DNA of 64,000 nucleotides from Planctomycetota bacterium (GTDB lineage Bacteria > Planctomycetota > Phycisphaerae > Phycisphaerales > SM1A02): the NCBI GenBank assembly GCA_014381555.1, contig JACNLO010000037.1, positions 1 through 64,000 on the forward strand. The letters run 5' to 3'. Within the stretch, counting starts at the first letter, position 1. Every line of letters starts with the position of its first letter. The notes under the pieces are model-generated. The model was not told where the DNA came from and made no database searches. It saw nothing but the letters and a program-made list of their open reading frames with translations. This document shows positions 27,073 to 35,609 of the stretch, piece after piece. The translations under genes and the position numbers were made by a program.

Positions 27073-28515
27073 ATGGAAAAGAAATGCACATTGACTGCGC
27101 TGTTTTTTGTCTTCTTGATTTCTTTCTGCGTGCATGCAGAAGGGATCCGAGTACGGCATGCCTCCCAAGGGCAATCGATGGCGTTAGAAATTAACGGTGA
27201 GTATTGGTATCAGACCATTGGCGATTCGCTTGTGATTATGCCGAAAAATGGCGGTGATCCGTTTTTTGCAAAGAGGTTAGCGTCTCATCCTGGGGCTGCG
27301 ACTTGTAGCGATATTCTCTTGAGCGACACTTCACTTTTTGTCCTTCTTGATGGTCGAGAGGTTCTCACATACGACCTGCTTGCTAAGGGTGACCCACAAC
27401 TTGTGAAGCGCCAAGGTGCACTCTCACTTGGATTAATCCCACATGAACTTTTGTTCGTTGGTGATTGGCCAGTTGTAATTGGCGAAGGCGGTGCGGTTGT
27501 GCTATCAGATGGAGCGCCACTAGTGGCTTGTGGTGGCAACGTGACTGGTATAGCGATGTCACTTGACAGCGGGCTTGTGTATGCGATGGATGACAAGTTG
27601 TTTTCTGGTGACACAAATCTACAATTGGGAAGTGCAACAACAATTGTTGAATTAAATGACAACGCGGATGTGGACCTTGGCACACTTGTGTATACAAAAA
27701 ATCTTGATGGTAGAACTGAGGTGGGTCTGATGGATGGTGCAATGCGAGTCATTAATCCACAGGCGGGGAAAATAATTCTTGATGGGGAGTATCGGAACTT
27801 ATTTGTTCGAAGAAGCAGACTTATTGTTGTGACAGACGCTGCTGTTTACATTCTGGGCATTTCTCCAAACGTCTTGGAAGTACTTCAAACATTGCGGATA
27901 GAAGGTGTCCGCGATGTTGATGTTATTGCATCAAATTATCTTGCGTTGTGTGGAGAGTTTGGAAGAGGAATTTACCGCCTCAAGGAAGATCGTGGAGGAA
28001 GTGGTGAGCAATTGATTCGAGCGGTGTATTCGACAGGTGCAATGGTGCCTGGCGAGTTTGATTTGAAGGGAGTACTTGTGCCAACTGGGGATAGCTCGTT
28101 GTACTACGGCTTTGATCAGACTCTTACTCCATTTGAATCGAGCGCGCAAAGTGTACAACCTCCGAAAAGTGCTGTTATTCTTGGACTTGGTGCATCTATT
28201 GATCCTAAAATTGGTGCCGTAATAGTGAGCGACTCTACTGGTTGGAAAACGATTTTGGAATTACCTTCTCCTGCGAAGACACTTGTTCCAATTGATGGGA
28301 ATTTTTGGGTTGGTACACAAGAAGGCGTGTATGTGTTTGGGAGTGATGAAACAGGAAAATGCGTTGAATTGGCAAGCATTATTCTTTCAGGTCCAATTTT
28401 GCAACTCATCCCCCTTGTTGATGGTGGCGCTGCATTTGTTTCTGGGGCGGGAGTTGTGGGAATCCTTGAACTCGAAAAAGAACCTGTTCAGACTGAATCG
28501 CGATTCTTGCAATAA
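27073..28515 (+). CDS. Secreted protein, probable beta-propeller
   Basis: About 480 aa. Signal peptide (MEKKCTLTALFFVFLISFC, cleavage near HA/EG). The rest is a series of short beta-strand repeats with Gly/Asp turns (for example VVLSDGAPLVACGGNVTGIA), suggesting a propeller without catalytic motifs. I do not recognise a family. Starts at 27055, 27064 and 27073 are all possible; 27055 would directly abut the divergent TPR start codon. The last 28 bp overlap the convergent nth gene. Confidence 0.65.
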   Translation: MEKKCTLTALFFVFLISFCVHAEGIRVRHASQGQSMALEINGEYWYQTIGDSLVIMPKNGGDPFFAKRLASHPGAATCSDILLSDTSLFVLLDGREVLTYDLLAKGDPQLVKRQGALSLGLIPHELLFVGDWPVVIGEGGAVVLSDGAPLVACGGNVTGIAMSLDSGLVYAMDDKLFSGDTNLQLGSATTIVELNDNADVDLGTLVYTKNLDGRTEVGLMDGAMRVINPQAGKIILDGEYRNLFVRRSRLIVVTDAAVYILGISPNVLEVLQTLRIEGVRDVDVIASNYLALCGEFGRGIYRLKEDRGGSGEQLIRAVYSTGAMVPGEFDLKGVLVPTGDSSLYYGFDQTLTPFESSAQSVQPPKSAVILGLGASIDPKIGAVIVSDSTGWKTILELPSPAKTLVPIDGNFWVGTQEGVYVFGSDETGKCVELASIILSGPILQLIPLVDGGAAFVSGAGVVGILELEKEPVQTESRFLQ

Positions 28516-29135
28516 CGATTGCAAATGGAATCTGTATTGCAACTTCCTCCACGTTTTTTGCAGACTTGCCTGCCGTGCCACACGAGTAAATGACTGAGCA
28601 TGCACCATTGTTTTTGAGGGAACAAGTCCATCAAATCTTTTTCTATTTTTTCAGGTTTGGTTTCGGCAGTTAGGCCAAATCGTTGTGAGAGTCTCGCAAC
28701 ATGAGTGTCGACCACAACCCCTTCATTTTTGTTAAATGCATTTCCAAGAACTACATTTGCAGTTTTACGCGCAACTCCTCTGAGTTTTATGAGGTCGCTC
28801 ATAGTATCGGGGACCTTGCCATTAAAATCATCGACAATCATGTTGGCTGATGAGTGGATTGATTTTGCCTTGCTTCTGAAGAGACCGATTGATGAAATGT
28901 ACGGTTCAATTTCTTCGGGTGTTGATTTTGCATACGCTTGAACGGTCGGGAATGCCTTGAACAATTCTGGCGTTGCCTTATTGACCCCGACATCTGTTGA
29001 TTGTGCAGAAAGAATAGTTGCGAATAACAACTCTAGAGGCGAGCTGTAGTTCAATGCACAATGCGCGTCGGGATAACGTTCTTGCAATGAATTGAAGATT
29101 TCTTGCGCTCTCTTTTGCATTTTTTTACTACTCAT
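28488..29135 (-). CDS. nth: Endonuclease III
   Basis: 215 aa base-excision glycosylase/AP lyase removing oxidised pyrimidines. The helix-hairpin-helix is LRGVARKTANVVLGNAF with the catalytic Lys, and the catalytic Asp lies in VVDTHVARLSQRFGL. The C-terminal iron-sulfur loop has four Cys but with spacing C-x6-C-x5-C-x3-C instead of the usual C-x6-C-x2-C-x5-C. The start at 29135 overlaps moaE by 8 nt; an ATG at 29120 is an alternative. Confidence 0.93.
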   Translation of the reverse strand: MSSKKMQKRAQEIFNSLQERYPDAHCALNYSSPLELLFATILSAQSTDVGVNKATPELFKAFPTVQAYAKSTPEEIEPYISSIGLFRSKAKSIHSSANMIVDDFNGKVPDTMSDLIKLRGVARKTANVVLGNAFNKNEGVVVDTHVARLSQRFGLTAETKPEKIEKDLMDLFPQKQWCMLSHLLVWHGRQVCKKRGGSCNTDSICNRYCKNRDSV

Positions 29136-29574
29136 TACACGTAAGAGGAGTTCCGTTTGACCACGTTGTTCCATCGGCCCATTTTTCTTGTTTCCAAATC
29201 GGAACACGTTGCTTGAGTAGGTCAATCATGAATCTACACGCAGTAAAGGCATCGTCTCGGTGATCACTACTGACAGCAATCACTACGCTTGCTTCATCGA
29301 TCTTAACAGTGCCGATGCTATGAGTCACACGAATATGGCGAACAGAAAAACGGCTGATTGCTTCTTCTGCGAGAAGGCGGAGTTCTGCTTGAGCCATTTC
29401 CATATAGCAATCATAATGAAGGGAGGTGAGTTCCCCGTGTATTTCGTGCTTTTCGGGTCTGGTGCGGCCAACGAAAAGGCACTCGCCACCGCAGCCAATT
29501 GCAGGAAGTTCGCTTGCACTTGGTACATCGACTGCTTGTTGACAAAGCTGGATATCAATCTTGCTGTTGCTCAT
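29128..29574 (-). CDS. moaE: Molybdopterin synthase catalytic subunit MoaE
   Basis: 148 aa. With MoaD-thiocarboxylate it converts precursor Z to molybdopterin. Family motifs: FVGRTRPEKHE, LHYDCYMEMAQ, HSIGTVKIDEASVVIAVSS, HRDDAFTACRFMIDLLKQ and PIWKQEKW with the conserved Lys residues. The MoaD partner is not nearby. It diverges from mog across 50 bp, so the two molybdenum-cofactor genes may share a control region. Confidence 0.93.
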   Translation of the reverse strand: MSNSKIDIQLCQQAVDVPSASELPAIGCGGECLFVGRTRPEKHEIHGELTSLHYDCYMEMAQAELRLLAEEAISRFSVRHIRVTHSIGTVKIDEASVVIAVSSDHRDDAFTACRFMIDLLKQRVPIWKQEKWADGTTWSNGTPLTCNE

Positions 29575-29624
29575 AACGCACTACATAGTAGCACTGCGGA
29601 GCGGGTATAGGGTATGCTGTGTGC

Positions 29625-30140
29625 ATGAAGCATGGCTCTTCTAAATTGAAGGCAGTTGTCAACATTCTTACGGTGAGCGATACCCGCTCGCTTGAGGATG
29701 ACAAGAGTGGCTCCCTAGCAGTGACAGCACTTGAACAAGCGGGACATTCGATTGCAAGCCGAGAAATTGTTCGAGATGAACTTGGGGAAATCGCTGCAAT
29801 CATTTCGGCATGGGCAGGCGACGCAGCGGTTGATGCAATTGTTGTAACCGGCGGAACTGGTCCTGCTCGTAGAGATGTAACTCCTGAAGCCATTTCGCCA
29901 TTAATGACTGCAACGATGCCGGGTTTTGGTGAATTGTTTAGGCAGTTGAGTTATGAAGAAATTGGTGCCGCTGCGATGCTTAGTCGTGCGGATGCTGGTT
30001 GGATTGACACTGATAATTTGCGAACGCCAGTATTCATGCTCCCAGGTTCGCCAAATGCGGTATCGCTTGCTATGCAACAATTAATCATTCCACAACTTGC
30101 TCATCTCCTTGATGTTTGCTCCTTAGAGCCAAAGACATGA
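29625..30140 (+). CDS. mog: Molybdopterin adenylyltransferase-type protein (MogA/MoaB)
   Basis: 171 aa. Adenylylates molybdopterin before metal insertion. Motifs: ILTVSDTRS near the N-terminus, VVTGGTGPARRDVTPEA (GGTG substrate loop) and FMLPGSPNAVSLAM. The ATG at 29625 is preferred over the GTG at 29619. Its stop overlaps the acpS start by 4 nt. Confidence 0.9.
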   Translation: MKHGSSKLKAVVNILTVSDTRSLEDDKSGSLAVTALEQAGHSIASREIVRDELGEIAAIISAWAGDAAVDAIVVTGGTGPARRDVTPEAISPLMTATMPGFGELFRQLSYEEIGAAAMLSRADAGWIDTDNLRTPVFMLPGSPNAVSLAMQQLIIPQLAHLLDVCSLEPKT

Positions 30141-30529
30141 TTGTCACTCACGGTATCGACATTATAGATGTGGCACGTGTTGCGACGATGCTTGAGAAGC
30201 ATGGCCAAACATTTATCGATCGCTGCTTCACCAAAACGGAACAACTTGCTGCAGATGTTTCCTCTCCTGAAATGCGAGCACAACGTTTTGCCGCAAGGTA
30301 CGCTGCAAAAGAAGCTGTACTTAAAGCATTGGGAACAGGACTTGCTGGAGGTATTGAGTGGGTTGATATCAACGTTGCCCGAGAAGATGGTCCACCTATG
30401 GTAGAGTTATCAGGCAAAGCTGCTGAAGTTGCAAAAAAAGCTGGGATTACAGATTGGCAGTTAAGTCTTTCTCACACCAGCGGAATTGCAATGGCAAGCG
30501 TAATTGGAATAGGAGGATGCGATGGGTAG
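30137..30529 (+). CDS. acpS: Holo-[acyl-carrier-protein] synthase
   Basis: 130 aa. Transfers 4'-phosphopantetheine from CoA to ACP. Motifs: HGIDIIDVARV at the N-terminus, RFAARYAAKEAVLKALGTG (magnesium and CoA site) and LSLSHTSGIAMASV near the end. It overlaps mog upstream and the SPOR-like protein downstream by 4-8 nt. fabI and coaX of the same lipid and CoA pathways are elsewhere in the window. Confidence 0.95.
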   Translation: MIVTHGIDIIDVARVATMLEKHGQTFIDRCFTKTEQLAADVSSPEMRAQRFAARYAAKEAVLKALGTGLAGGIEWVDINVAREDGPPMVELSGKAAEVAKKAGITDWQLSLSHTSGIAMASVIGIGGCDG

Positions 30530-31199
30530 AAAAAAAGGACCAGCACTCTACGAACTGATTAAATCTAAGAACGCCACAGAACCACCTCCAATAGAGCCAA
30601 TCGTGGAGATGGACCATGAGGAAGTGGACCTTGATCACAACGTCCTAGTTCCGGGAAGTTCAATTCGCATCTCTATAGGCACAATTGGCGTAATTGCAGC
30701 GGTTTGTATTGCTCTCATAATCATTTCGTACACCTTGGGGTTTCAAAAAGGGTCGGCAATTACTAGTAAAGATTACGAGGTAGAGAGCTTTCGCAACATT
30801 TCAGAATCTTTTACCGACTCTGAACCCGCATCTCTCGCCACTGTTCCGGTTCCAAAAGTGATTGAAACTCTACCTAGAGACACGGGTTCTGCGGGCTGGG
30901 GGCCGATTTTAAGTGATCCACGTGAGATAAACTTTATCTATTACACCCTAATGCAGACCACAAAAGAGGGTGCGTTGCAATTAGCCACGTTCTGTAGGGA
31001 AAAAGGGCTTGAAACATACGCGATTTCCGGCAACAATACGCGATTCTTCAGAGTTGTAGCTTTTCCAGGTTCAACGGATCGAAACTCCTCCACTCTGAAA
31101 TCTGTTCAGGAAAAGATTCATGCAATAGGCAAGGAATGGACAGAAACCAAATCAGGTCGTAGCGATCTAACAGATGCGTATTTGAGCATCACCCAGTAG
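30522..31199 (+). CDS. Bitopic membrane protein with SPOR-like C-terminus
   Basis: 225 aa. A short cytoplasmic N-terminus rich in Lys and Glu, one membrane helix (about residues 50-72, IGTIGVIAAVCIALIIISY), a linker, and a C-terminal fold resembling a SPOR domain (GALQLATFCREKGLETYAI ... FFRVVAFPG). SPOR domains bind denuded peptidoglycan at division sites; that assignment is an inference from pattern only. It overlaps acpS by 8 nt. Confidence 0.7.
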   Translation: MGRKKGPALYELIKSKNATEPPPIEPIVEMDHEEVDLDHNVLVPGSSIRISIGTIGVIAAVCIALIIISYTLGFQKGSAITSKDYEVESFRNISESFTDSEPASLATVPVPKVIETLPRDTGSAGWGPILSDPREINFIYYTLMQTTKEGALQLATFCREKGLETYAISGNNTRFFRVVAFPGSTDRNSSTLKSVQEKIHAIGKEWTETKSGRSDLTDAYLSITQ

Positions 31200-31236
31200 C
31201 AGATAATGAGTTAGGATAAATTTAGGAAATAAAGTT

Positions 31237-31476
31237 ATGAGTCTTCACAGAAGTTTAAAAACAAAACCAGCTGGATTGAACCAGCACCGAAATGTATTGA
31301 CCCGCGCTGAACGGATCGTAAAACTTGCAAATGAAGATACATTCGATGTAGAAGAAAATTCGCCAATGGGTCTTCCAAAAGTAGCAAGCCGCAAGATCAA
31401 AATTGCAAGCAAGAAGAAAGATTCTGCTGAAGATGGTGAAGGTGAAGGCGCTGGCGAAGTAACAAGCGAAGAGTAA
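31237..31476 (+). CDS. Small basic protein (Planctomycetes/Verrucomicrobia type)
   Basis: 79 aa. Begins MSLHRSLKTKPAGLNQHRNV, continues LTRAERIVKLANE and GLPKVASRKIK, which matches the PVC-superphylum small basic protein family thought to be ribosome- or RNA-associated. Unusually, the basic core of about 58 residues is followed by an acidic Asp/Glu/Gly tail of some 20 residues. It is 37 nt after the SPOR-like gene, and 1 nt separates it from the aminotransferase TTG start. Confidence 0.85.
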   Translation: MSLHRSLKTKPAGLNQHRNVLTRAERIVKLANEDTFDVEENSPMGLPKVASRKIKIASKKKDSAEDGEGEGAGEVTSEE

Positions 31477-31477
31477 G

Positions 31478-32626
31478 TTGGCTTCATCGCTCGACATTGG
31501 GCGTCTCCTTTCAGAACGCGTAAAAGATATTGAGACCTCGGGGATTCGCCGCGCATGGGCACTTGCCCAGACGTGTGAAGATCCAGTTGATTTATCAATT
31601 GGACAACCCGATTTTCCCGTCCCCGATTCAATTAAAAAGGCGGCTATCGACGCAATTCTTCAAGATAAGAGTGGATACACTCAGACCGCTGGTGAAGATG
31701 TGCTTTTGCAAACGGTGTATAAACGACTCGGAGGCCAGTTTGGCTGGGAGTTTGGAAGCGATACATATCACGGTGCTATGATTACTTCTGGAACGGCAGG
31801 GGCGCTGACTCTTGCTTGTCTTGCTGTTTTAAGCCCTGGGGATGAAATAATAGTTCCCGACCCTTACTTTGTGATTTATCCGACACTTGCTCGAATAGCA
31901 GAAGCCAAAGCAGTGTTGTGTGATACGTATCCTGATTTCCGCATGACTGCACAGCGTATTGAGCAATGTATTACGGACAAAACAAAAGCAGTGCTATTAA
32001 ATTCTCCTGCAAATCCAACTGGTGTTGTACTTACTGAAAAAGAAGTTGAAGAAATTGCAACCTTATGCCGTGACCACGGGATTCTACTCATAACTGATGA
32101 AATTTATGATGAGTTTGTTTTTCCTCCAACTACACACGCAAGCCCGGCTGCAACAAATGATGACGTACTTGTCATTCGTGGGTACGGAAAAACTTATGGA
32201 TGTACAGGATGGCGAATGGGATATGCAGCGGGTCCGAAGCAACTTCTTGATGGTATGTTAAAACTTAAACAGCAAACTTTTGTATGCGCACCATCGCCGT
32301 TACAACATGGATTAGTTGGGGCATACGATATTGACCTTTCCCCACTGATTCAACGATTTGCAAATAGGCGTGACATGGTTGTTGATATGCTCAGTGATGT
32401 GACAGAGTTTGCTGTCCCGCAAGGTGCGTTTTACGCATTTATAAAAGTTCCTGAGCACCTCAATATGACAGGGATAGAATTTATAACTAAGGCAGTCTCT
32501 CATGATGTTCTTGCCATTCAAGGCAGTGTTTTTTCTGAGCGTGATTCTCACTTCAGAATTAGTTATGCCGTTGCTGATGAACAGTTAGAACACGGGCTTA
32601 CTATTTTAAAATCACTATTACAGTAG
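31478..32626 (+). CDS. PLP-dependent class I/II aminotransferase
   Basis: 382 aa. Fold type I aminotransferase of the aspartate/aromatic group. Motifs: SIGQPDFPVPDSI, TSGTAGALTLAC, NSPANPTGVVLT, ITDEIYDEF, the PLP-Lys segment GYGKTYGCTGWRMGY, and FRISYAVADEQL (substrate-carboxylate Arg). The exact amino donor cannot be told. The start is TTG 31478, one base after the preceding stop; there is no better ATG near the conserved N-terminus. Confidence 0.9.
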   Translation: MASSLDIGRLLSERVKDIETSGIRRAWALAQTCEDPVDLSIGQPDFPVPDSIKKAAIDAILQDKSGYTQTAGEDVLLQTVYKRLGGQFGWEFGSDTYHGAMITSGTAGALTLACLAVLSPGDEIIVPDPYFVIYPTLARIAEAKAVLCDTYPDFRMTAQRIEQCITDKTKAVLLNSPANPTGVVLTEKEVEEIATLCRDHGILLITDEIYDEFVFPPTTHASPAATNDDVLVIRGYGKTYGCTGWRMGYAAGPKQLLDGMLKLKQQTFVCAPSPLQHGLVGAYDIDLSPLIQRFANRRDMVVDMLSDVTEFAVPQGAFYAFIKVPEHLNMTGIEFITKAVSHDVLAIQGSVFSERDSHFRISYAVADEQLEHGLTILKSLLQ

Positions 32627-32690
32627 TACGAAATTTTCTGTTCCACTTTATTGCCCCACTTTTATGGTTCAGCCGATTCTTGGGCACCAC

Positions 32691-32840
32691 TTTTTGGCTC
32701 AGAGCCAAAAAGCGGCCAGAGCAAAAAATAAGCAGAGCCAAAAAGCAGCTGAGGCCCAAAAAAAAAGCCGCAAACAGGCGGCTGAACCAAAAAAAAGGCC
32801 CCGTCGGTGAGGCATAGCAACACCGACGAGGCGGAGGGGA
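32691..32840. repeat. A-rich hairpin cluster between convergent genes
   Basis: The 264-bp gap 32627-32890 has no gene. It starts with the perfect palindrome TTTTTGGCTC-A-GAGCCAAAAA (32691-32711), followed by degenerate repeats of a GAGCCAAAAAGC-like word. An AGCCGC/GCGGCT hairpin lies near 32769-32786, and a GTCGGTG/CACCGAC stem with an 11-nt loop lies near 32804-32828. It works plausibly as a double terminator for the aminotransferase and the glycosyltransferase. The word is shared with the terminator at 17006. Confidence 0.7.
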
Positions 32841-32890
32841 GAAAGATGTCTCATATCTCGACAGATTGGAAGCATCCCCATGAGCAAAAG

Positions 32891-33907
32891 TTAAAATAGG
32901 GTAAATGACGCCTCAAAAGCAGCGATTTGAGTGGATGAGGCGTACTGTGTTGCAACGAGGTGTGCCCCAGCTTCGCTGATTCTTTTAGCGAGTATTTGAT
33001 CTTCAAAGATTCGCTGCAGTGGCTCCTCCCATGATTCATCTACGATGAGTGCCGTTTCTTCGTCAATGAGCATATCAAAGCCATCAATTTTGGCAGCGAT
33101 GATTGGAATTGATGCGAGCATTACTTCTAGTAACACTGTTCGTACTGGCATAGTTTGAGAAGGAACGAGCACGACATCGGACTGAACAATGAGTGAACGT
33201 AACGCGGCCATATCTCTAAGGCACGTAACTCGGTCAAGCATTTTAAGTTCTTTAATTACTTTCCAAATTTTATGTTGGTGTCGGCCTGTTAACTCCACAA
33301 AAACATGAATGTCTTTTTTTGTTTGTAATGCTTCAAGAATGAGTTTCGTTGATTTAAAATTAGATGCAGCGTCTAGAATCGTGATACAACAGTTAGATTC
33401 AGATTCAGCAGATTCAATTGCATTTGATGTCGCAGCAGCAAGTGGCACAAGGGCGACGCGTTCCTCCCCAACACGTTGCGCAATACATCGTTCGATGGAT
33501 GGGGTTGCAGCAAGCCATCGCCAAACTTTAGAAGACTTTTTAACTTGCTTCGCTTGACGCATTGAAATAACTTCTCTCAGAACAGGCGCATCAACATGTG
33601 GAGAAATGTCCAGAGCAACTTGCTGAGCATCTTTTCCAAATGCAATTATTCCATCAATATCATTCTTCCCCAATTGCAGAATAAGTTCTTCGCAACGAAC
33701 ATTTCGAAGGAGTCGTGATACAGGCATGGGCGTAGAGATACGCTTTGCAAGTGACACCGCTTTTTCGTACGTGGATTCGTCATCTGTAGTTGAGGGCACA
33801 ATGCGAATAACTTGGTCGCCATCGTTGACGAGCCCCACAACGATTCTGTTCAGCATAGCGTGCTCTTGATCTAGTCGATCTGTTGACATAACCATTGCAA
33901 TGTTCAT
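32891..33907 (-). CDS. GT-B-type glycosyltransferase
   Basis: 338 aa. The N-terminal Rossmann-like domain starts MNIAMVMSTDRLDQEHAML; the C-terminal domain has VFVELTGRH, the hydrophobic strand SDVVLVPSQTMPVRTVLLEV and PIIAAKIDGFDMLIDEETA, resembling the nucleotide-sugar site of GT4/GT1 enzymes. The usual E-x7-E motif is only partly kept (an E occurs in LLEVMLASIP), so the donor and activity are uncertain. It overlaps the thioesterase by 4 nt. Confidence 0.75.
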   Translation of the reverse strand: MNIAMVMSTDRLDQEHAMLNRIVVGLVNDGDQVIRIVPSTTDDESTYEKAVSLAKRISTPMPVSRLLRNVRCEELILQLGKNDIDGIIAFGKDAQQVALDISPHVDAPVLREVISMRQAKQVKKSSKVWRWLAATPSIERCIAQRVGEERVALVPLAAATSNAIESAESESNCCITILDAASNFKSTKLILEALQTKKDIHVFVELTGRHQHKIWKVIKELKMLDRVTCLRDMAALRSLIVQSDVVLVPSQTMPVRTVLLEVMLASIPIIAAKIDGFDMLIDEETALIVDESWEEPLQRIFEDQILAKRISEAGAHLVATQYASSTQIAAFEASFTLF

Positions 33908-34431
33908 GAAGAAACCCCCAAAAAACCCGAACCCTCTGGAATTCCTTTGGGAGGATGCAAGGGATGAAGAGATTCTGCCATCTGATTTGGAATAGTTGTT
34001 GGCTTGCGTGTTTCTAAATCAACAAGAACCCATAATGTCTTGCATCTGCAGACAACTCGTTCCTTGTTCTCAATTGCATGAATGTATGTAGTTCGCCATG
34101 ACTTCACTCGTCGTATATCTTCAACCCAAGTTGTTAATCGTAAACAATCGCTTGTTCTTGCCTCGCTTAAATAATCAATTTCATGTCTTGCTACAAACCA
34201 CATCACGCCAGAGTTAAGAAGTTTCTGTCGGTCCCAACCGCAAGCATCGCAGTGAAGTTGCGAGCCTTTGTCAATCCATCGCAAGTATTCGATGTTGTTG
34301 ACATGGTCAACCTCCTTGCTCGTTTGTTTCGGATTGATTTGAACATTGCATTGAAACGGCGCAGGGTGAATCGTCTCTTTAAAAACAATGTGTTCGCGTG
34401 TTTCACAGGGCTTGACGAGAAGCTCGCTCAT
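33904..34431 (-). CDS. Acyl-CoA thioesterase, hotdog (4HBT) fold
   Basis: 175 aa. Hotdog-fold thioesterase similar to YbgC/FatA-like enzymes: TSKEVDHVNNIEYLRWID carries the catalytic Asp-x3-N-x3-Y pattern, and later come HEIDYLSEARTSD and SWRTTYIHAIEN. It likely hydrolyses short- or medium-chain acyl-CoA or acyl-ACP. The start codon shares one base with the upstream DUF971 stop (TGATG). The open frame to 34458 lies inside that gene. Confidence 0.88.
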   Translation of the reverse strand: MSELLVKPCETREHIVFKETIHPAPFQCNVQINPKQTSKEVDHVNNIEYLRWIDKGSQLHCDACGWDRQKLLNSGVMWFVARHEIDYLSEARTSDCLRLTTWVEDIRRVKSWRTTYIHAIENKERVVCRCKTLWVLVDLETRKPTTIPNQMAESLHPLHPPKGIPEGSGFLGVSS

Positions 34432-34733
34432 CACTTCAAACTCCTCAAGTACTCCCAAGTGTAGATTCCAGCGCTGTGCCCATCAGAAAAATTAAAACGA
34501 ATTGCATAGTTCCCAACAAGTTCGCCATCATTGATGACAACCTTACTGTTTGACGAACTTGGCAGAATAGCGAGTGGATTTTGTTCTAAATCTTCTCTAA
34601 TAGCCTTTGAATCAGCAGATGGGGACATACGCCTGAGGAGATCACAGGGGTAGAAAGACGTAGTTCCATCACTCCACTCCACATGGAGACCTTCCGATTT
34701 GCGAATATCAAGATGCTTAGGTGCAAGGGTCAC
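34431..34733 (-). CDS. DUF971 (GBBH-like N-terminal) protein
   Basis: 100 aa from GTG 34733. Motifs VEWSDGTTSFYPCDLLRRMSP and GNYAIRFNFSDGHSAGIY, then YTWEYLRSL, match DUF971, a metal-binding domain also found in gamma-butyrobetaine hydroxylases and in Fe-S cluster-related proteins. The role is unknown. The GTG start keeps the typical short N-terminus and leaves 15 bp to the divergent pyrF start; longer versions run antisense into pyrF. Confidence 0.8.
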   Translation of the reverse strand: MTLAPKHLDIRKSEGLHVEWSDGTTSFYPCDLLRRMSPSADSKAIREDLEQNPLAILPSSSNSKVVINDGELVGNYAIRFNFSDGHSAGIYTWEYLRSLK

Positions 34734-34748
34734 AACGAGGATTCTACT

Positions 34749-35609
34749 ATGATGCACGATATGAAATGCAGCGAGCATCCTGCAGATCGCATGTGCGAGA
34801 CAATTGACCGAATTGGTGTCCCACTCTGTGTTGGAATAGACCCAGTATTCGACCGACTTCCAATGGAATTGCAATCACAATCGCCGACTGAAGCATTCAA
34901 GATTTTTTGCATTGGAATCATCGATGCCGTAAAATCACATGTGGTCTCAGTGAAATTTCAATCTGCTTGTTTCGAACGAGAAGGAGCCCATGGAGTAGCC
35001 CTACTCGGCCGACTTCGAGAATATGCACATGAACATGGTTTGCAGGTCATCCTAGACGCAAAACGTGGGGACATTGGAATAAGTGCATCTCATTATGCTG
35101 CTGCTGTGACTGCAGATGGACCTTGCGATTGGGTGACGGTAAATCCGTATCTTGGTGCAGATGGTATCGAGCCATTCTTGGATGCTGGGCTTGGTGTTTT
35201 CTGCTTGGTCAGGACTTCTAATCCAAGTGGCGATTGTATTCAGCAACAAGTACTATGCGATGGTCGGACAGTTGCAGAATCAATAGCAGACATTCTTCAT
35301 GGTCTAGGCGAAAAATATATTGGAGAATCGGGCTGGAGTGCTCTTGGCGCAGTCGTTGGAGCTACGAAGCCAGATGAGGCACTGGTTCTTAGGGAACGCA
35401 TGCCACACGGAATGTTTTTAATGCCCGGCATCGGCGCTCAGGGAGCTACTCCAGAAATGGTTTCAAAGTGTTTTGCTGATGGACATGGAGCCCTCGCCAC
35501 TGCGAGTCGGAGCGTGATATATCCTCAGGGGACAAATGATTGGCAAGAAAACATTTCTCTCGCTGCAAAACAACTCGCAAGTGAATTAGAAATTAATGGG
35601 GTTGTATGA
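34749..35609 (+). CDS. pyrF: Orotidine 5'-phosphate decarboxylase (type 2)
   Basis: 286 aa. Decarboxylates OMP to UMP. Motifs: VGIDPVFDRLP near residue 28, KFQSACFEREG, the catalytic DAKRGDIGISASHYA, and LMPGIGAQGATPEMV. Length and the DAKRGDI signature match the longer type 2 (mycobacterial/PyrF2) subfamily. Starts at 34749, 34752 and 34761 are close alternatives. It overlaps the solute-binding gene by 4 nt. Confidence 0.95.
   Translation: MMHDMKCSEHPADRMCETIDRIGVPLCVGIDPVFDRLPMELQSQSPTEAFKIFCIGIIDAVKSHVVSVKFQSACFEREGAHGVALLGRLREYAHEHGLQVILDAKRGDIGISASHYAAAVTADGPCDWVTVNPYLGADGIEPFLDAGLGVFCLVRTSNPSGDCIQQQVLCDGRTVAESIADILHGLGEKYIGESGWSALGAVVGATKPDEALVLRERMPHGMFLMPGIGAQGATPEMVSKCFADGHGALATASRSVIYPQGTNDWQENISLAAKQLASELEINGVV

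Noticed and set aside
27285-27752. 155-aa minus-strand open frame opposite the propeller gene
   Set aside because: The plus-strand frame has a signal peptide and regular strand repeats; the minus frame is Ser/Pro-rich noise.
32699-32887. 62-aa minus-strand open frame
   Set aside because: It consists of Leu/Phe/Ala low complexity produced by the A-rich hairpin repeats between two convergent genes.
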